DNA from: Pseudozobellia sp. WGM2
GTDB taxonomy: Bacteria > Bacteroidota > Bacteroidia > Flavobacteriales > Flavobacteriaceae
NCBI RefSeq assembly: GCF_017810075.1
Contig: NZ_JADNYK010000007.1
Coordinates: 176,498 to 240,497, forward strand
Length of the DNA stretch: 64,000 nucleotides
Reading direction: 5' to 3'
Every line of letters starts with the position of its first letter. The first letter of the stretch is position 1. The notes beneath the pieces are model-generated. The model had not been told where the DNA came from and did no database searches. It saw nothing but the letters and a program-made list of their open reading frames with translations. The translations under genes were made by a program, and so were the position numbers. Shown piece by piece: positions 55,994 through 64,000 of this stretch.

Positions 55994-56704
55994 GCTGTAG
56001 CCTTCCTCATTTCATAAAGTTGAGAAATTAGAGTTCTTAACTTTGGCAAAGTTCAAATAAACGATTCCTATCCAATTAGTCGTAACACAACCTCGCAACA
56101 GAGTAGAAATTGACAATCATCATCAGTTCCGTAAAAGGCGAATTAACGAAACTATTAAAAAGAACGACATATGGAACTGTAAGCGGATGTTTTTATAAAG
56201 TGTTTTAGTAGTGCCCTAATTTGGCCGTTTAACGATACTATAAATAGTGACCTATAAAAATACAAGTCCTCTTAAAAATGAATCTTAACAAAAATCTGTT
56301 TGTACAGTAAAATCAATTACGTCTTTATTCTACAAAGAAATTTTCAACGCTTTGCCGAAACAAATCGAGACCGTACGATTGTTGAGAAACTATAATGATA
56401 GGTTAATTTTCAAGATTAAAGAATCCCCAAAACCGGGTATCCACTCACGAAAGAAGTGAATTTTCTCCAGATTTTTTGCTATGACGGCGCAAACTTAGGG
56501 CTGATCGGACTTGTAATCATAGCCGTCCGTACCTGATTACCGCTAAAAACGCGGATGCTTAAAGTTAATTGAGAGTTTAACATTTTTAAACTTAGGTCAA
56601 TGGATGATATGCAAAAGTATCACCTTTTGAATACAAAAATTTAACCTACTGAAAACGTAGTGTTTTTCTTAGAACAATAACTTAAACTCCAAAATAATAT
56701 TCAT
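55994..56704. other. 711-base non-coding stretch
   Basis: It contains boundary repeat copy 5 at 56048-56066 within a 70-base element starting TGTAGCCTTCC at 55996, but no gene. From about 56420 to 56565 it includes small dyads (ACTCACGAAAGAAGTGAATT and GCGTTTTTAGC-like reverse) and traces of broken coding sequence on the minus strand, none assignable. The promoter of the following lipoprotein is expected near 56660. Confidence 0.4.
56048..56066. repeat. boundary repeat, copy 5 (consensus)
   Basis: AAAGTTCAAATAAACGATT, the full 19-base consensus. It ends the 70-base element beginning at 55996, which is about two thirds identical by eye to the 71 bases at 44651-44721. Confidence 0.85.
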
Positions 56705-57157
56705 ATGAAACATCTCAAATGGCTTTTACTCTCAGGTATGTTGCTAATGCTGTCGTGCAATAGTGACGATTCCACAACTGATGAGGAAACGGATAACAAA
56801 TTAATCGGCACATGGGAATTACTCAGGCACGAGAACATTGACGGGGGCAGTGCGAATGAATCTCCAGCGGGTGAATCTCCTATCACTATAACTTTTTCAC
56901 CAGATAATAATTACACAGGTTCTACTCAAAACAACGAGTTTGATGGCGAATTCGAAAACGACGAGCAGAGCATTATTCTGACAAAATTTGTCACCACTGC
57001 AGTGAGTGAAACCGAATGGGGTACTACTTTTTATAATGCACTGGGCGAATCCACTCAAGAAAATAATCTCAACATTGTATTGCAATATGCAATTTCGTCG
57101 GACAGCTTATTCCTTAAATATAACGAAACAAGAAGAATGCTATTGATTCAAAAATAA
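56705..57157 (+). CDS. small lipoprotein, lipocalin-like, second gene
   Basis: 150 residues. Lipoprotein signal MKHLKWLLLSGMLLMLSCNS with Cys18, acidic linker (DDSTTDEETDN), then KLIGTWELLRHENIDGG, the opening strand of lipocalin-like domains. It resembles the gene at 55535 in layout but not closely in sequence. It lies 51 bases upstream of a secreted serine protease and could be cotranscribed with it. Role unknown. Confidence 0.7.
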   Translation: MKHLKWLLLSGMLLMLSCNSDDSTTDEETDNKLIGTWELLRHENIDGGSANESPAGESPITITFSPDNNYTGSTQNNEFDGEFENDEQSIILTKFVTTAVSETEWGTTFYNALGESTQENNLNIVLQYAISSDSLFLKYNETRRMLLIQK

Positions 57158-57208
57158 CATTGCGCTCTTAATATTACCGGATTATTAAATCTTTCAAAAG
57201 AATCAGAT

Positions 57209-59173
57209 ATGAAAAACTTTACCCTCATTATGCTGTGCCTTTCTTTCACTACCTCTGTTTTGGCACAAAACACCTTTTTACCTTACAGCTCGCTGCACAG
57301 GGTCGAAGATAATTTGACTAAGCACCAAAAAAACATTTCCCTTTCAAAATCTATCTCTAGAACATTATCGGAGGATCAAGCGCATCCAGACATGAAATAC
57401 ATAGAAAGGTATGCCGTAACCGAAGAGTTGGGATATTCGCCGGGTAATTCCGGGGTTTGGACTGAACTTGCTAATAATGATAAACTATGGCGGTTAACTA
57501 TAAAAAGTCCTGGCGCAAAATTTGTTAATCTTGTATTTGATAAATTTCATTTACCTCCTGGGGGGTTGTTACATTTTTACGATTCGAACAAATCTCAAAT
57601 CATAGGAGGATATACAAGTGCCAATAATTTAGGCTCTCCGAGCCAGCCTGGTGGATATGCCAGTGGAATAATCAATGGGGACGAAATTACGATAGAGTAT
57701 TATCAACCCAAAAATGTTGACCAGGATTTGATTTTGGATATTTCAAAGATAAGTCATGGAATAAAACCCGCCGACATTGAAGGAAGACTAAAGGCCGCAA
57801 GTTACAATAGTACATCACAACAAGACCCAAGCTTGAATTCTTCAGGTTCCTGCCAAGTCAATATTAATTGTTCCGAAGGCAACAACTGGAAGAACGAGAA
57901 AAGGGGAGTGGCCGTATTTTTCAACCAGGTCAGCTTTTGTAGTGGAAGTTTAGTGAACAACACCAGTGAAAATGGTGTACCATATTTTCTGACTGCCGAC
58001 CATTGTCTTGGAAACAATGATGTAATCACCAATCCAAACGCATCCGGCTGGGTTTTTTATTGGAATTATGAACATTCAGGGTGTGCAAACAATTCTTCCA
58101 GGCCACCGCTGCAATCTACGGTCGGTGCAACGGTGGTCGCCAATGATGATAATTCCGATAACCTAAATAACGATTTCGCTCTTTTGAGGTTATCCGAATC
58201 ACCGGTAACAAAAGGGTTCAATGTTTACTTTAATGGTTGGGACAGGACACAGAGCCCTTCCGCCGGAGGTGTCATGATACATCACCCAAGGGTCGACGTC
58301 AAGAAAATTGCGACATACTCAGTTGTTCCTCTCCCAAGTCAACAAGGATTTACCCCAGCCAACTGGGATATTAGGTGGGTGGCAACCCAAAACGGACATT
58401 CGGTCAGCCAAGGTGGCTCATCTGGTTCATCCTTGATTTCCAATAACAGAAGAATTTTGGGGGTTTTATCAAAACAAAATACGCCTTTTGGAACTGAATG
58501 TGCGAATGCAAGTCAACAGATATCGACCTTTGCCAGATTTCACTCCATGTGGGATAACCCTAATTCTACAAAACGGAGATTGAAAAACTGGTTGGATCCA
58601 TCAGGGACAAATAGAAGTTACATAAACGGGAAACGTTTTTATCCAGCTACTGTTAACCTTACCATAACCTATTTAGAGTCGGATTTTGAAATGTATATCT
58701 CAGCCAGCGCTTCAGGCGGCACGTCACCTTACAGATGGTATATCAACGGGACCTTAAGAGGAACTACAACTGGCCCTAGTTTTTCCTATAGATATAGATG
58801 TCAAGGTGGAACGTCGACTATCGGTGTGATTTCGAACAACGGCGGGTCTGATACTGAAAGTTATTATGAAGATTGTAATGGGCGGTCTAACAAGACTGCT
58901 GTTTATCCAAATCCCGCTTCTTCCGAGATAAACATAGTCAGTCTAAAAAAAGGCGAACATACCAATGTTTCGAGTAACGATGACTCTCAATCTCGATACG
59001 GCGATATGGTAGTTGAAGTATTGGACATGAACGGGCAAAAAATAATGCATAGGGAATTTAAATCATACGTGTCTGAAAGAAAGATTGATGTCGACAACCT
59101 TAAAAAAGGCATTTATTTCATAAGGATCGTAGCTAGAGAATTGGATGAAACCCATCAAATTATCGTTGAATAA
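57209..59173 (+). CDS. T9SS-secreted trypsin-like serine protease
   Basis: 654 residues. Signal peptide (1-19), an N-terminal propeptide-like region (20-215), a trypsin-fold peptidase with His265 (LTADHCLG), Asp322 (NDFALLRL) and Ser405 (GGSSGSS), resembling lysyl-endopeptidase-type enzymes. An Ig-like segment and a C-terminal type A T9SS sorting domain follow (VYPNPASSEINIVS ... VEVLDMNGQKI ... KKGIYFIRIV). Complete triad and sorting signal make it a probable secreted exoprotease. It ends at a terminator. Confidence 0.92.
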   Translation: MKNFTLIMLCLSFTTSVLAQNTFLPYSSLHRVEDNLTKHQKNISLSKSISRTLSEDQAHPDMKYIERYAVTEELGYSPGNSGVWTELANNDKLWRLTIKSPGAKFVNLVFDKFHLPPGGLLHFYDSNKSQIIGGYTSANNLGSPSQPGGYASGIINGDEITIEYYQPKNVDQDLILDISKISHGIKPADIEGRLKAASYNSTSQQDPSLNSSGSCQVNINCSEGNNWKNEKRGVAVFFNQVSFCSGSLVNNTSENGVPYFLTADHCLGNNDVITNPNASGWVFYWNYEHSGCANNSSRPPLQSTVGATVVANDDNSDNLNNDFALLRLSESPVTKGFNVYFNGWDRTQSPSAGGVMIHHPRVDVKKIATYSVVPLPSQQGFTPANWDIRWVATQNGHSVSQGGSSGSSLISNNRRILGVLSKQNTPFGTECANASQQISTFARFHSMWDNPNSTKRRLKNWLDPSGTNRSYINGKRFYPATVNLTITYLESDFEMYISASASGGTSPYRWYINGTLRGTTTGPSFSYRYRCQGGTSTIGVISNNGGSDTESYYEDCNGRSNKTAVYPNPASSEINIVSLKKGEHTNVSSNDDSQSRYGDMVVEVLDMNGQKIMHREFKSYVSERKIDVDNLKKGIYFIRIVARELDETHQIIVE

Positions 59174-59198
59174 ATAATTCTGAAACAGACTTGTTAAC

Positions 59199-59240
59199 AA
59201 ACAAAGCTCTCACGAAAGTAAGGGCTTTGTTACTTTTAGT
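59199..59240 (+). terminator. terminator after the serine protease
   Basis: AACAAAGCTCTCAC and GTAAGGGCTTTGTT pair (one mismatch, one G-T) around a GAAA loop. A short T-run follows. Confidence 0.7.
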
Positions 59241-59325
59241 ATCTTTTTTATGTAAGCTCTTCAGCATTTTCCTGAGTTCTTTAAATAGAACCTTTTTCGG
59301 AACAACATATATTATTCATAAATTG

Positions 59326-59343
59326 AAAGTTCAATAAAACGAT
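59326..59343. repeat. boundary repeat, copy 6
   Basis: AAAGTTCAATAAAACGAT; the next ATG (59342) overlaps its last bases as CGATG. Confidence 0.75.
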
Positions 59344-59575
59344 GAAACTCTACTGCTATATTCAAATGATTGTAGGTTATATTTTAATATTTATTGTTGC
59401 GCTATTTGCAACAAAACTGTCAATCATGGTCATAGAGGGCACACCAGTCACTGAAAATAGAACCATGTTTAGATACATGGTGTCGGGATATGGACTTCCG
59501 ATACTTTTGGGATTTATTGTTCTCTCAGGGGCAATTATGGTAAATGGCGCCTTGAAAAATCTAAAGACTAAATAA
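59342..59575 (+). CDS. small two-helix membrane protein
   Basis: 77 residues with two hydrophobic segments (IQMIVGYILIFIVALFATK, residues 7-25, and YGLPILLGFIVLSGAIMVNG, about 50-69) and polar ends. The ATG is inside boundary repeat copy 6, which argues that gene and repeat moved together. No family recognised. Confidence 0.6.
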   Translation: MKLYCYIQMIVGYILIFIVALFATKLSIMVIEGTPVTENRTMFRYMVSGYGLPILLGFIVLSGAIMVNGALKNLKTK

Positions 59576-59743
59576 TCGATTTTCAAAAATACTATCCGAA
59601 CAAGTCCCAGAACATGTCAGCGAACAAGTACCGACTAAGTGAGCGACCAAGTAACCGACCAAGTAGTGAATAGTTTGGATTTACTTATTTGTTGTATTTG
59701 GGTTGTTTTGAAGATTGATAAATCAGAAATAGTAACTTAGTAG

Positions 59744-59761
59744 AAAGCTAAAAAAAACGAT
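59744..59761. repeat. boundary repeat, copy 7
   Basis: AAAGCTAAAAAAAACGAT, with the next ATG at 59760 overlapping as CGATG. Diverged in the centre. Confidence 0.6.
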
Positions 59762-59879
59762 GGAAGATTATAATAAGAACAAACTTGGACCTCAGATTTT
59801 TGGTTTCGTAATTGGAGCTTTGCTAACCTATTATATCTTGAAATCTTTGTTTTATATCTTGAAATCTTTGTTTTCGTAA
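59760..59879 (+). CDS. 39-residue membrane peptide with tandem duplication
   Basis: It begins MEDYNKNKLGPQIFGFVIGA, which runs into a hydrophobic helix, and the segment YILKSLF occurs twice in tandem because of an exact 21-base duplication (59832-59873). The ATG overlaps boundary repeat copy 7 and the stop TAA lies at the start of copy 8, so the gene fills exactly the space between two repeats. Probably a one-helix membrane protein. No homologue is known to me. Confidence 0.5.
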   Translation: MEDYNKNKLGPQIFGFVIGALLTYYILKSLFYILKSLFS

Positions 59880-59896
59880 AGTTCAAATAAAGGATT
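59878..59896. repeat. boundary repeat, copy 8
   Basis: AAAGTTCAAATAAAGGATT, one base from the consensus, overlapping the preceding stop codon (TAA at 59877-59879). Confidence 0.8.
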
Positions 59897-60059
59897 CCCT
59901 TAGGATTATATTTCCTAAGACATCATTATCAAAAATAATTGCGGTGCCTGCTATCTTTATAGGTTTACATAAATAGTGAATTACTTACAAATAGGTGGGA
60001 TTTTTTGTAACTTTAAGCTCTTCCCCGCCGCCGTCCGTCAAATTTCAAAGTTTAAGGCA

Positions 60060-60338
60060 ATGAAAAATAATCATTTAATTGCACTCATTAGGAACTATCA
60101 AGACGATTATTATACCAGACATAAGGCTACGGAAATTTTTGAAGAGATTACAAGTCTAAAGAATGAATTGATATTCCCTAAGGAGAAGTTCGCTCGTGAA
60201 TTCGAGAAGGGTTATGAAATGTTAAGTCAGGTCCATACGATATCGGATATGGAAGAGTTTGCTTCTACTTATGCTTTAGCCTTGATGAGAATTGTTATGG
60301 CACTAAAAAAATCTCACAGAATCCGTAGCCTTATATGA
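60060..60338 (+). CDS. small helical protein, unknown
   Basis: 92 residues from the ATG at 60060; a longer frame from 59976 has an N terminus of no recognisable quality. The sequence MKNNHLIALIRNYQDDYYTRH, then EIFEEITSLKNELIFPKEKF and MRIVMALKKSHRIRSLI, is all helical with no signal. It lies between repeat copies 8 and 9, so it is another cassette-like unit. Function unknown. Confidence 0.5.
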   Translation: MKNNHLIALIRNYQDDYYTRHKATEIFEEITSLKNELIFPKEKFAREFEKGYEMLSQVHTISDMEEFASTYALALMRIVMALKKSHRIRSLI

Positions 60339-60436
60339 TTGCTATCTAAAGAAGTTTGTCTGTAACTTTCGATAAGGTATGAAATAAAGACATAACCTAT
60401 CATTCTATTCATTTGACCAATCCAAGAATACAACAG

Positions 60437-60455
60437 AAAGTTCAAAAAAAGAATT
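60437..60455. repeat. boundary repeat, copy 9
   Basis: AAAGTTCAAAAAAAGAATT, diverged at the end. It lies upstream of the second parDE promoter. Confidence 0.6.
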
Positions 60456-60471
60456 TATCAAATATCCATAT

Positions 60472-60522
60472 TTGCTAAATATAGACAAATTATATATTTT
60501 TGAGTGAGATAAAAAATTTGTC
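60472..60522 (+). promoter_or_regulatory. promoter and inverted-repeat operator of parDE copy 2
   Basis: TTG (60472-60474), 20 bases, TATTTTTG (60495-60502) is a strong promoter. GACAAATT (60484-60491) and AATTTGTC (60515-60522) form a perfect 8-base inverted repeat around the -7 box, and the right arm abuts the ParD ATG as in copy 1. Autoregulation by ParD is likely. Confidence 0.75.
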
Positions 60523-60747
60523 ATGAATATTAGCTTCACAAAAAAACAGGAGGAATATATTGCCAAACAAGTAGCGACCGGTGAGTATCAGAACAATAGT
60601 GAGGTCATCCGAGATGCAATACGTCTGCATAGAATATACAGGGATAAGGTCATTGAGGATCTTAGAAGGGAGATTGAGAAGGGTTGGAACGGCCCCGAAA
60701 GTCCAAGAACAATGGATGAAATCATTGCTTCAAAAAAGAACGGGTGA
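60523..60747 (+). CDS. parD: type II antitoxin, ParD/RHH family, copy 2
   Basis: 74 residues. MNISFTKKQEEYIAKQVATGEYQNNSEVIRDAIRLHR is a ParD ribbon-helix-helix with the conserved SEVIRDAI, followed by an acidic linker and ESPRTMDEIIASKKNG. It differs greatly from copy 1, so the two modules probably do not cross-neutralise. The toxin start overlaps its stop by four bases. Confidence 0.9.
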   Translation: MNISFTKKQEEYIAKQVATGEYQNNSEVIRDAIRLHRIYRDKVIEDLRREIEKGWNGPESPRTMDEIIASKKNG

Positions 60748-61040
60748 TAACAGGTTACGTTCTATCGAAAGAAGCGGACAATGACATTGAGAATATATTC
60801 GAATATGGTGAATACCGATTTGGGGCTTCCCAAGCAATCGAATACCTGATTGGCCTAAACGACCTTTTTAAAGCAATTGCCAAGAATCCTGATATTGGAA
60901 AGGATAGAAGGGAAATTAAAGAAGGCCTTTTTAGCTTTCCATACATGTCTCATATGGTTTTCTATCGTAAAATGGAAGGATACATACGTATAGTAAGAGT
61001 TTTGTACGGGGGAAGGGATTTGGTAAAGTTTCTAAGTTAA
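60744..61040 (+). CDS. parE: type II toxin, ParE/RelE superfamily, copy 2
   Basis: 98 residues; the first codon as placed is GTG and the next in-frame Met comes far later, so the GTG start is favoured. YVLSKEADNDIENIFEYGEYRFGASQAIEYLIGLNDLFKAIAKNPDIGKDRREI and RIVRVLYGGRDLVKFL match ParE. The stop TAA at 61038-61040 is followed at once by a boundary repeat, so the module is enclosed by copies 9 and 10. Confidence 0.88.
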   Translation: MITGYVLSKEADNDIENIFEYGEYRFGASQAIEYLIGLNDLFKAIAKNPDIGKDRREIKEGLFSFPYMSHMVFYRKMEGYIRIVRVLYGGRDLVKFLS

Positions 61041-61058
61041 AAGTTCAAAAATAGGATA
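61040..61058. repeat. boundary repeat, copy 10
   Basis: AAAGTTCAAAAATAGGATA, sharing its first base with the parE stop codon. Confidence 0.7.
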
Positions 61059-61206
61059 CTATATATACGAGATATACGAGCCAAACCGTTGTAAAAAATT
61101 CAAATAACCTTTATTGCTGTAACTTCATCTAAAAAATTTTACAACACCCGCAATGGCCTTTAATTTGTTGCAACGTAACGCCTTTTTTGTTGCAAAGCGA
61201 CGGCCA

Positions 61207-63675
61207 ATGAAACTCAACCAAACTTTCACTCTTCTATTGATATTTTACATTTCTCTTGTTAATGCTCAAGATTGGCTTCAAAATTTTAAAATTACCGAAG
61301 AGCCAAGGATAGCCCTTAACGACTTCGGATCTGCTATTTCAACATTCGATGGTATTGTAGCATATGGTGTTGACCGAGCCCGTATTGGAACATTTGAAAA
61401 GGCAGGGAAGGTTTATCTCGCAAAAGCTGATTGTGAAGGCTGGTCTGTATATCAGGAATTAACCGCTCCTGCTCCAGCAGATTATGGTGGTTTTGGCAAT
61501 CGTGTTTTGTTAAAGGACGATTGGCTACTTATTTCGGGAGCTGGTTTAATATTCGGTAACTCTTCGATTTATGTCTTTGAAAAAGGTGACGACGACATGT
61601 TCATACTTCGTCAACGAATAGACCACCCTGAGGGTAACGTGAATGAACGTTTTGGGTTTAATTTTGATTTGGGGGGAAATACCATGGTCATTACTGCAAC
61701 CAACCGAAGCATTGTAGGCTCGGGCCATTATGCATATCCCTTGACCCAAGGCTGGGCCTACTCTTACGTCAATAATGGCGATGGAAATTGGCAGTACGTT
61801 CAAAAAATAGAAGCTAGTGATGGTGAACCCTTAGATCATTTTGGTCGTTCCATCAGCATAGACGATAACACTATGGTAATCGGAGCTCCTAGAGAGGGAT
61901 CAAACCGCTCCGGAGCCGCTTATATTTTCGTGAAAAATGTAGCTACCAACACTTGGAACGAAATAAAAAAGTTAGTTTCAGATGACTACAGGGGCTTACA
62001 AATGAATTACGGACACAGTGTAAAAATTGAAGACAACATTATCGCAGTTTCTTCCTATCAAGACAAAAACTATAATTACGATAGTCTTGTTCCAGGAGTC
62101 ACCAATAGTAATGGTGCTGTGTATCTGTATAGAACCGATTCAAATTCAAATTGGGTTCATTACCAAAAACTTACGATAACCGATGCCACCGCACTGGAAT
62201 TAAAATTTGGAAGCGGATTAGAGCTTTATAAAGACCAATTAGCCGTTGGTGGTCAAGAATTGATTTATGATAACACAGGAGTATTATCGGATATGGACGC
62301 TAAAGTATATATGTTTAGAAAGGATGGCAATGATTTTTGGAATCCCTACCAGGTAATAGACCCCAATCAAAACTCGACTACCTACGGAGAGTCGATTTCC
62401 ATTTATGAGCAGGATATGTTCGTAAGTGCACGTTGGGATAACTATGATGCCGATGATAAGAACTATATCAGTAGCTCGGGTTCTGTTTATTTATATAATA
62501 CCTATGAATTTGAACCTACGGAAAAACCCGTTTTAAAGGCAAGTCCAACCATTAGGGCGTGTGCAGATTTAGGGAATGGCTTTTCCTCTGGTTTTGATTT
62601 ATCGAACGTTGAAGAATCACTCCCAGAAAATATAAATGATTATGTTTTCTATTATTGGGACGGACAAGGCAATGAGCTGCCTTCCCCGCTTCCTGCCATT
62701 TACGCCAATTCTTCGCCTTATAGTGAAACCATTTCGGTGCGAATCGAAAACAAGAATAACCCACATTGTTTTGAAGAATCAGAAATAAAGTTAGAAACCA
62801 TTTCACCATTCGAACTTAATGAAATACCCGATTTGTTAGCGTGTGGTGTAGATGGCTCCTCATTTGGACTATTTGACATTTCCAGTCTAAACGAAATGCT
62901 GGTATCGGAGCCTGACGAATATACTTTTTTGTATTACAATGAATTGGGTAATGATATTTCTGAAGCCATCGCTTCACCCTATCGAAATACGGTGGAGAAT
63001 AGGGAAGAATTAAATATAATCGTTACCCATAAAAACACCTCCTGTACACAAGAACAAACCGTTTTCCTTAATGTGGTGAGAAGCGTTGCTCACGAGGTTC
63101 CAGAGTTATATTCCTGTACTACTGCCGTAAATGGAATGGTAGCTTTTGATACTAGTGGAATCCGAAACCAACTGCTTGGTGATCAAACCAATAAAACAAT
63201 TCAGTTTTTTGATGAAAACAATGTATTGTTAAACGGTCCGTTGCCAAATCCCTACCATTTGAATCCGGATACAGTTCAAACCATTACCGCCGTAGTACAA
63301 GATGTTACCCACGGGTGTTCAACCGAAACTTTTATTACGTTTTCAAGCACTGATTGCCCAGATGATAGGGAGCCAGTAGATAATAGTCCAACTGAAGAGG
63401 AAGATAGCCTTTCGCTACTGGATATACCACCTTTTTTTACTCCGAATAGCGATGGGGTCAACGAAACTTGGTTTATTACTTCAAATTCCAAAGTAGTTGA
63501 AAATTATGTCATCCATATTTTTGACAGGTATGGCAAGCTATTAGAGATGATGAATATTAATAATTCATGGGACGGCAGATATCAAGGTCACGATATGCCG
63601 TCTTCCGACTATTGGTATAAAGTAACACTTAATAATTTGATTTTAACTTCAGGCCATTTTACTTTGAAACGATAA
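61207..63675 (+). CDS. large T9SS type B secreted protein with FG-GAP-like repeats
   Basis: 822 residues from the ATG at 61207, which starts a signal peptide (LNQTFTLLLIFYISLVNAQ); an ATG at 61153 is upstream in frame. Residues 30-450 hold about seven beta-propeller blades of FG-GAP/integrin-alpha type (HFGRSISIDDNTMVIGAPRE, YGHSVKIEDNIIAVSS). Three beta-sandwich modules (TIRACADLGNGFSSGFDLSN and similar) follow, then a C-terminal gliding-motility-type (CHU_C) sorting domain (FFTPNSDGVNETW ... VIHIFDRYGKLL). Probably exported by T9SS to the cell surface. Confidence 0.88.
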   Translation: MKLNQTFTLLLIFYISLVNAQDWLQNFKITEEPRIALNDFGSAISTFDGIVAYGVDRARIGTFEKAGKVYLAKADCEGWSVYQELTAPAPADYGGFGNRVLLKDDWLLISGAGLIFGNSSIYVFEKGDDDMFILRQRIDHPEGNVNERFGFNFDLGGNTMVITATNRSIVGSGHYAYPLTQGWAYSYVNNGDGNWQYVQKIEASDGEPLDHFGRSISIDDNTMVIGAPREGSNRSGAAYIFVKNVATNTWNEIKKLVSDDYRGLQMNYGHSVKIEDNIIAVSSYQDKNYNYDSLVPGVTNSNGAVYLYRTDSNSNWVHYQKLTITDATALELKFGSGLELYKDQLAVGGQELIYDNTGVLSDMDAKVYMFRKDGNDFWNPYQVIDPNQNSTTYGESISIYEQDMFVSARWDNYDADDKNYISSSGSVYLYNTYEFEPTEKPVLKASPTIRACADLGNGFSSGFDLSNVEESLPENINDYVFYYWDGQGNELPSPLPAIYANSSPYSETISVRIENKNNPHCFEESEIKLETISPFELNEIPDLLACGVDGSSFGLFDISSLNEMLVSEPDEYTFLYYNELGNDISEAIASPYRNTVENREELNIIVTHKNTSCTQEQTVFLNVVRSVAHEVPELYSCTTAVNGMVAFDTSGIRNQLLGDQTNKTIQFFDENNVLLNGPLPNPYHLNPDTVQTITAVVQDVTHGCSTETFITFSSTDCPDDREPVDNSPTEEEDSLSLLDIPPFFTPNSDGVNETWFITSNSKVVENYVIHIFDRYGKLLEMMNINNSWDGRYQGHDMPSSDYWYKVTLNNLILTSGHFTLKR

Positions 63676-64000
63676 CAGTAAATTTTTTCTATGGAATTTA
63701 AGTGGCATTTCAATGATTAGATCACATTCAAACGTAAAACGTTTAACAACATTGGCTCCAATAAAAAGCCTTAATCCAGTTCTCGAAAGTTCAAATAGAG
63801 GATTGTTTAAATAGTGGTATCACAATTTGTGACACCCTTAAAAATAAATACAAGTGAGCAACCGTAAATTCAATTATCCAAACCTTTTTATAAAAACCAT
63901 ATTTGGGATCAATCTCAAAAGTTGTGTGCGGATTGATATAGGAGTCCGATCTTTGCGTAAAAACGACCGACCTTGGAATTATCTACGGACCTATTGAAGC
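63676..64000. other. end of window: non-coding with a boundary repeat
   Basis: 325 bases without a gene to the window edge. It holds repeat copy 11 and a short dyad TCACAATTTGTGA near 63818-63830. An unfinished gene may start beyond the edge. Confidence 0.4.
63786..63804. repeat. boundary repeat, copy 11
   Basis: AAAGTTCAAATAGAGGATT, two bases from the consensus. Confidence 0.75.

Noticed and set aside
38091..63804. CRISPR array
   Set aside because: The repeats are spaced by hundreds to thousands of bases with genes between them, not by uniform 30-40 base spacers, and no cas genes are present.
38091..63804. Classical integron attC sites
   Set aside because: The core reads GTTCAAA, not GTTRRRY, and no integron integrase is visible; a related but different system is left open in the findings.

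Overview
The window comes from a member of the Bacteroidota, most likely a marine-type Flavobacteriaceae. The signs are promoters of the TTG-N18-20-TAnnTTTG type, near absence of strong Shine-Dalgarno sequences, type IX secretion C-terminal sorting domains (type A and type B), a Bacteroidota-type (subtype iii) type VI secretion system, and the rimP-nusA-infB order beside a c-type cytochrome.

Region 1 (1-7266) is core genome: the start of a haem c cytochrome (probably ActA of alternative complex III), a SPOR-domain protein, the rimP-nusA-infB operon with a clear promoter, and a CPA1-like cation/proton antiporter.

Region 2 (7275-26956) is a T6SS-iii locus in three transcription units. The leftward unit is tssE-tssF-tssP-tssK-tssO. 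The rightward unit is an NlpC/P60 hydrolase, tssG, tssN, two hcp (tssD), vgrG (tssI), a DUF3540-like beta-helix protein, DUF2169, a PAAR-like protein and a second DUF2169. The second leftward unit is clpV(tssH)-tssB-tssC plus an unrecognised 218-residue protein. TssQ and TssR were not seen.

Region 3 (27178-32576) holds a collagen-repeat lipoprotein and a two-gene unit of a secreted subtilisin (thrombospondin type 3 repeats) and a membrane-anchored TPR-CHAT protease homologue.

Region 4 (32811 to the window end) is accessory DNA. It opens with a 20-bp tRNA 3' remnant (attL, probably tRNA-Gln) followed by a tyrosine integrase, a mobilisation module (RHH accessory protein, HxH relaxase, associated protein) and a GC-rich hairpin-rich oriT candidate: an integrative and mobilisable element whose far end lies outside the window. 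Cargo includes an L-repeat lipoprotein, a serine recombinase, an ABC-three-component (ABC-3C) defence system with a restriction-nuclease-like effector, two ParDE modules, a frameshifted RibD-like reductase, two cupins, a PhyH dioxygenase, an ArsR-SRPBCC-DUF998-DUF4287 operon, a VOC protein, a ThuA protein, a LytS/LytTR pair, two small lipoproteins, a T9SS serine protease, small membrane proteins and a T9SS type B beta-propeller protein.

The most unusual feature is an intergenic repeat family with consensus AAAGTTCAAATAAACGATT (about eleven copies from 38 to 64 kb). It lies directly after stop codons and directly before, or overlapping, start codons of small cargo genes and ParDE modules. The arrangement resembles an integron-like or cassette-like array, but its core differs from the usual attC core and no integron integrase is seen.
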